This document shows, piece after piece, positions 5,553 through 6,545 of a DNA stretch of 6,545 nucleotides; position 1 is the first letter of the stretch, and each line of letters begins with the position of its first letter. The stretch is from Paracoccaceae bacterium (GTDB taxonomy: Bacteria > Pseudomonadota > Alphaproteobacteria > Rhodobacterales > Rhodobacteraceae). Position numbers and translations under genes: made by a program. The notes under the pieces are model-generated. The model saw only the letters and a list, made by a program, of their open reading frames with translations, made no database searches and was not told the origin of the DNA. The stretch is taken from NCBI GenBank assembly GCA_020852535.1, contig JADZAO010000069.1, forward strand, positions 1 to 6,545, read 5' to 3'.

Positions 5553-6155
5553 TTACATGCGAGCAGCGACGGCTTCCCAGTTAACCAGCTTTTCAAGGAA
5601 ATTTGTTAGATAAGCAGGGCGCTTGTTGCGAAAGTCGATATAATAGGAATGCTCCCACACGTCGCAACCCAGCAAGGCTGTCTGGCCAAAACAGAGCGGG
5701 TTCACGCCATTCTCAGTCTTGGTGATTTTTAGTGCACCAGAGGCATCCTTAACCAGCCATACCCAACCCGAACCAAATTGACCCACACCAGCGGCAGCGA
5801 AGTCTTCCTTGAACTTGGCGACCGACCCGAACGAGTCAGTTAAAGCGTTTTTCAAAACACCCGGAATAGCCTTATTTTCACCTGGTCCCATAACTTGCCA
5901 AAACAAGTTGTGGTTCCAGTGTTGGCTAGCATTGTTGAAAATGCCGTTCTGCGCCACGACGCCTGATTGGTAGGTACCACGTACAATGTCTTCAAGCGAC
6001 TTCATTTCCCACTCGGTACCTGCAATCAACTTGTTGCCATTGTCGACATAGGCCTTGTGATGCAGATCGTGGTGATATTCCAGCGTCTCACGCGACATAC
6101 CAAAGGGAGCTAAGGCGTCGTGAGAATAGGGCAGATCAGGAAGGGTAAAGGCCAT
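5553..6155 (-). CDS. sodB: Superoxide dismutase, iron type (Fe/Mn family)
   Basis: Cytosolic enzyme converting two superoxide ions to oxygen and hydrogen peroxide. Its 200 residues are the normal length. Metal ligands are His28 (in EYHHDLHHKAY), His82 (in WNH), Asp165 and His169 (in DVWEHSYYIDF), all present. Gln78 in NNASQHWNH occupies the spot of the iron-SOD glutamine (E. coli FeSOD Gln69), while the region where MnSOD carries its own glutamine reads ENGVNP with none, so the iron type is favoured; cambialistic use of Mn cannot be excluded. The start at 6155 is chosen over an upstream ATG at 6221 because GGAGA lies 6 bases before it and the product then begins MAFTLPDLPYSHDALAP, as in the family. 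There is no signal peptide. Convergent with gcdH and divergent from the right-edge gene. Confidence 0.95.
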   Translation of the reverse strand: MAFTLPDLPYSHDALAPFGMSRETLEYHHDLHHKAYVDNGNKLIAGTEWEMKSLEDIVRGTYQSGVVAQNGIFNNASQHWNHNLFWQVMGPGENKAIPGVLKNALTDSFGSVAKFKEDFAAAGVGQFGSGWVWLVKDASGALKITKTENGVNPLCFGQTALLGCDVWEHSYYIDFRNKRPAYLTNFLEKLVNWEAVAARM

Positions 6156-6192
6156 TGAAGTTCTCCATGTTAGGCGGAATTTCTTACACAGC

Positions 6193-6221
6193 AATAAGGC
6201 TACAAGCCGAACCGAGGTCAA
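6193..6221 (-). promoter_or_regulatory. sodB: Candidate sodB promoter
   Basis: On the minus strand TTGACC (6216-6221) and CTTATT (6193-6198) are separated by 17 bases. The -35 matches five of six positions and the -10 three of six. Transcription would start near 6186, giving a leader of about 30 bases that includes the GGAGA ribosome site. Confidence 0.45.
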
Positions 6222-6239
6222 CCCTTTGTGAAGTCTTTA

Positions 6240-6260
6240 GCAGTGATCATAAACCACTGC
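6240..6260. promoter_or_regulatory. Dyad GCAGTG-N9-CACTGC upstream of sodB
   Basis: Perfect 6-base inverted arms (6240-6245 and 6255-6260) around 9 bases. The centre is about 64 bases upstream of the predicted sodB start, a position typical of activator sites. There is no T-tract on either side, so a terminator is unlikely. The binding protein is unknown. Confidence 0.35.
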
Positions 6261-6464
6261 GCCCATCTTACGAACCTTAAGTGTCACATTCTTCATCTCT
6301 GCAACCGATACAATCGAGAAAATTGTGACAAAATAGGCGACAAAGTGCAGCGTCCTCCTCAAATGCGTCACTTTCCCGTTTCCTAGACTTTTTCATCGAC
6401 CCCAAAACGATTACATGGGCAACGACAGCGCGTTTGCGCGGGACAAGACAAAAACGGGTCACAG

Positions 6465-6545
6465 ATGGACAACTGGCAATTCTGGCTCGTAGCCGCAGTG
6501 ATGGGTATAGCTGTCGCGGCAAGCCTCTTACGGGCTTTTCTTCGC
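6465..6545 (+). CDS. N-terminus of a membrane-anchored protein, possibly CcmI (partial)
   Basis: The first 27 codons of a gene that runs off the right edge. The start MDNWQFWLVAAVMGIAV leads into a hydrophobic stretch of about 15-18 residues ending in two arginines, as in an N-terminal signal anchor with the tail in the cytoplasm. The pattern of a short Phe-Trp head, one membrane helix and then LLRAFLR resembles the start of cytochrome c biogenesis protein CcmI, but 27 residues cannot prove it; other single-pass proteins begin similarly. The ribosome site is weak (ACGGGT about 6 bases upstream). It is divergent from sodB. Confidence 0.55.
   Translation, partial: MDNWQFWLVAAVMGIAVAASLLRAFLR

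Larger units (their letters stand above)
6156..6464. other. Divergent intergenic region between sodB and the right-edge gene
   Basis: This 309-base spacer holds the sodB promoter and an upstream dyad (described separately). It also has an inverted pair TGTCACA (6282-6288) / TGTGACA (6324-6330), 35 bases apart, nearer to the right-edge gene. No clear -35/-10 pair for the rightward gene was found. An 81-codon minus-strand frame crosses the region, with an internal 39-codon Cys-containing part, but without a ribosome site it is not called a gene. Confidence 0.45.

Noticed and set aside
6277..6522. 81-codon minus-strand frame with a Cys-containing C-terminal part
   Set aside because: It overlaps the right-edge gene start, has no ribosome site at its ATG or at the internal ATG (6394-6396), and reads as noise.
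1..6545. CRISPR array, insertion sequence or toxin-antitoxin system
   Set aside because: No regularly spaced repeats, transposase motif, target-site duplication or paired small overlapping genes were seen.

Overview
The window looks like chromosomal DNA of an alphaproteobacterium, most likely a Rhodobacterales member of moderate GC content. This rests on recognisable protein families (an Atm1-type ABC exporter, a LOG-family protein, glutaryl-CoA dehydrogenase, an iron-type superoxide dismutase), on the tRNA sequence, on TTGAC-type -35 boxes paired with poor -10 boxes, and on strong Shine-Dalgarno sites. No species can be named from sequence alone.

Layout, left to right. Positions 1-276 hold no convincing gene; two overlapping plus-strand frames are open here and may be the 3' remnant or end of a neighbour. 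A minus-strand gene (277-2118) encodes a half-size Atm1/HMT1-type ABC exporter. It is divergent from a plus-strand LOG-family phosphoribohydrolase-like gene (2419-2973), across a 300-base spacer with palindromic sites. A 57-residue, lysine- and alanine-rich protein of unknown function follows (3200-3373). Next is an AT-rich, hairpin-rich stretch with a strong leftward terminator that serves no visible gene, then a tRNA with a CAT anticodon (3627-3702). Its acceptor-stem pairs and D-loop point to tRNA-Ile2 (lysidine type) rather than tRNA-Met. After a 327-base spacer comes gcdH (4030-5253). Another spacer separates it from a convergent sodB (5553-6155), which has a clear terminator. At the right edge the first 27 codons of a membrane-anchored protein, possibly CcmI, begin at 6465.

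Each gene appears to be its own transcription unit, and no operon is evident. The functions are core metabolism and stress physiology: export of glutathione-linked compounds, nucleotide-derived base release, lysine/tryptophan catabolism, superoxide detoxification and decoding of AUA codons. I found no mobile element, CRISPR array or clear defence or biosynthetic system. The least explained part is 3374-4029: an orphan leftward terminator, nested inverted repeats, and a minus-strand mini-ORF with a consensus Shine-Dalgarno, which together could mark an unannotated small RNA or antisense transcript.
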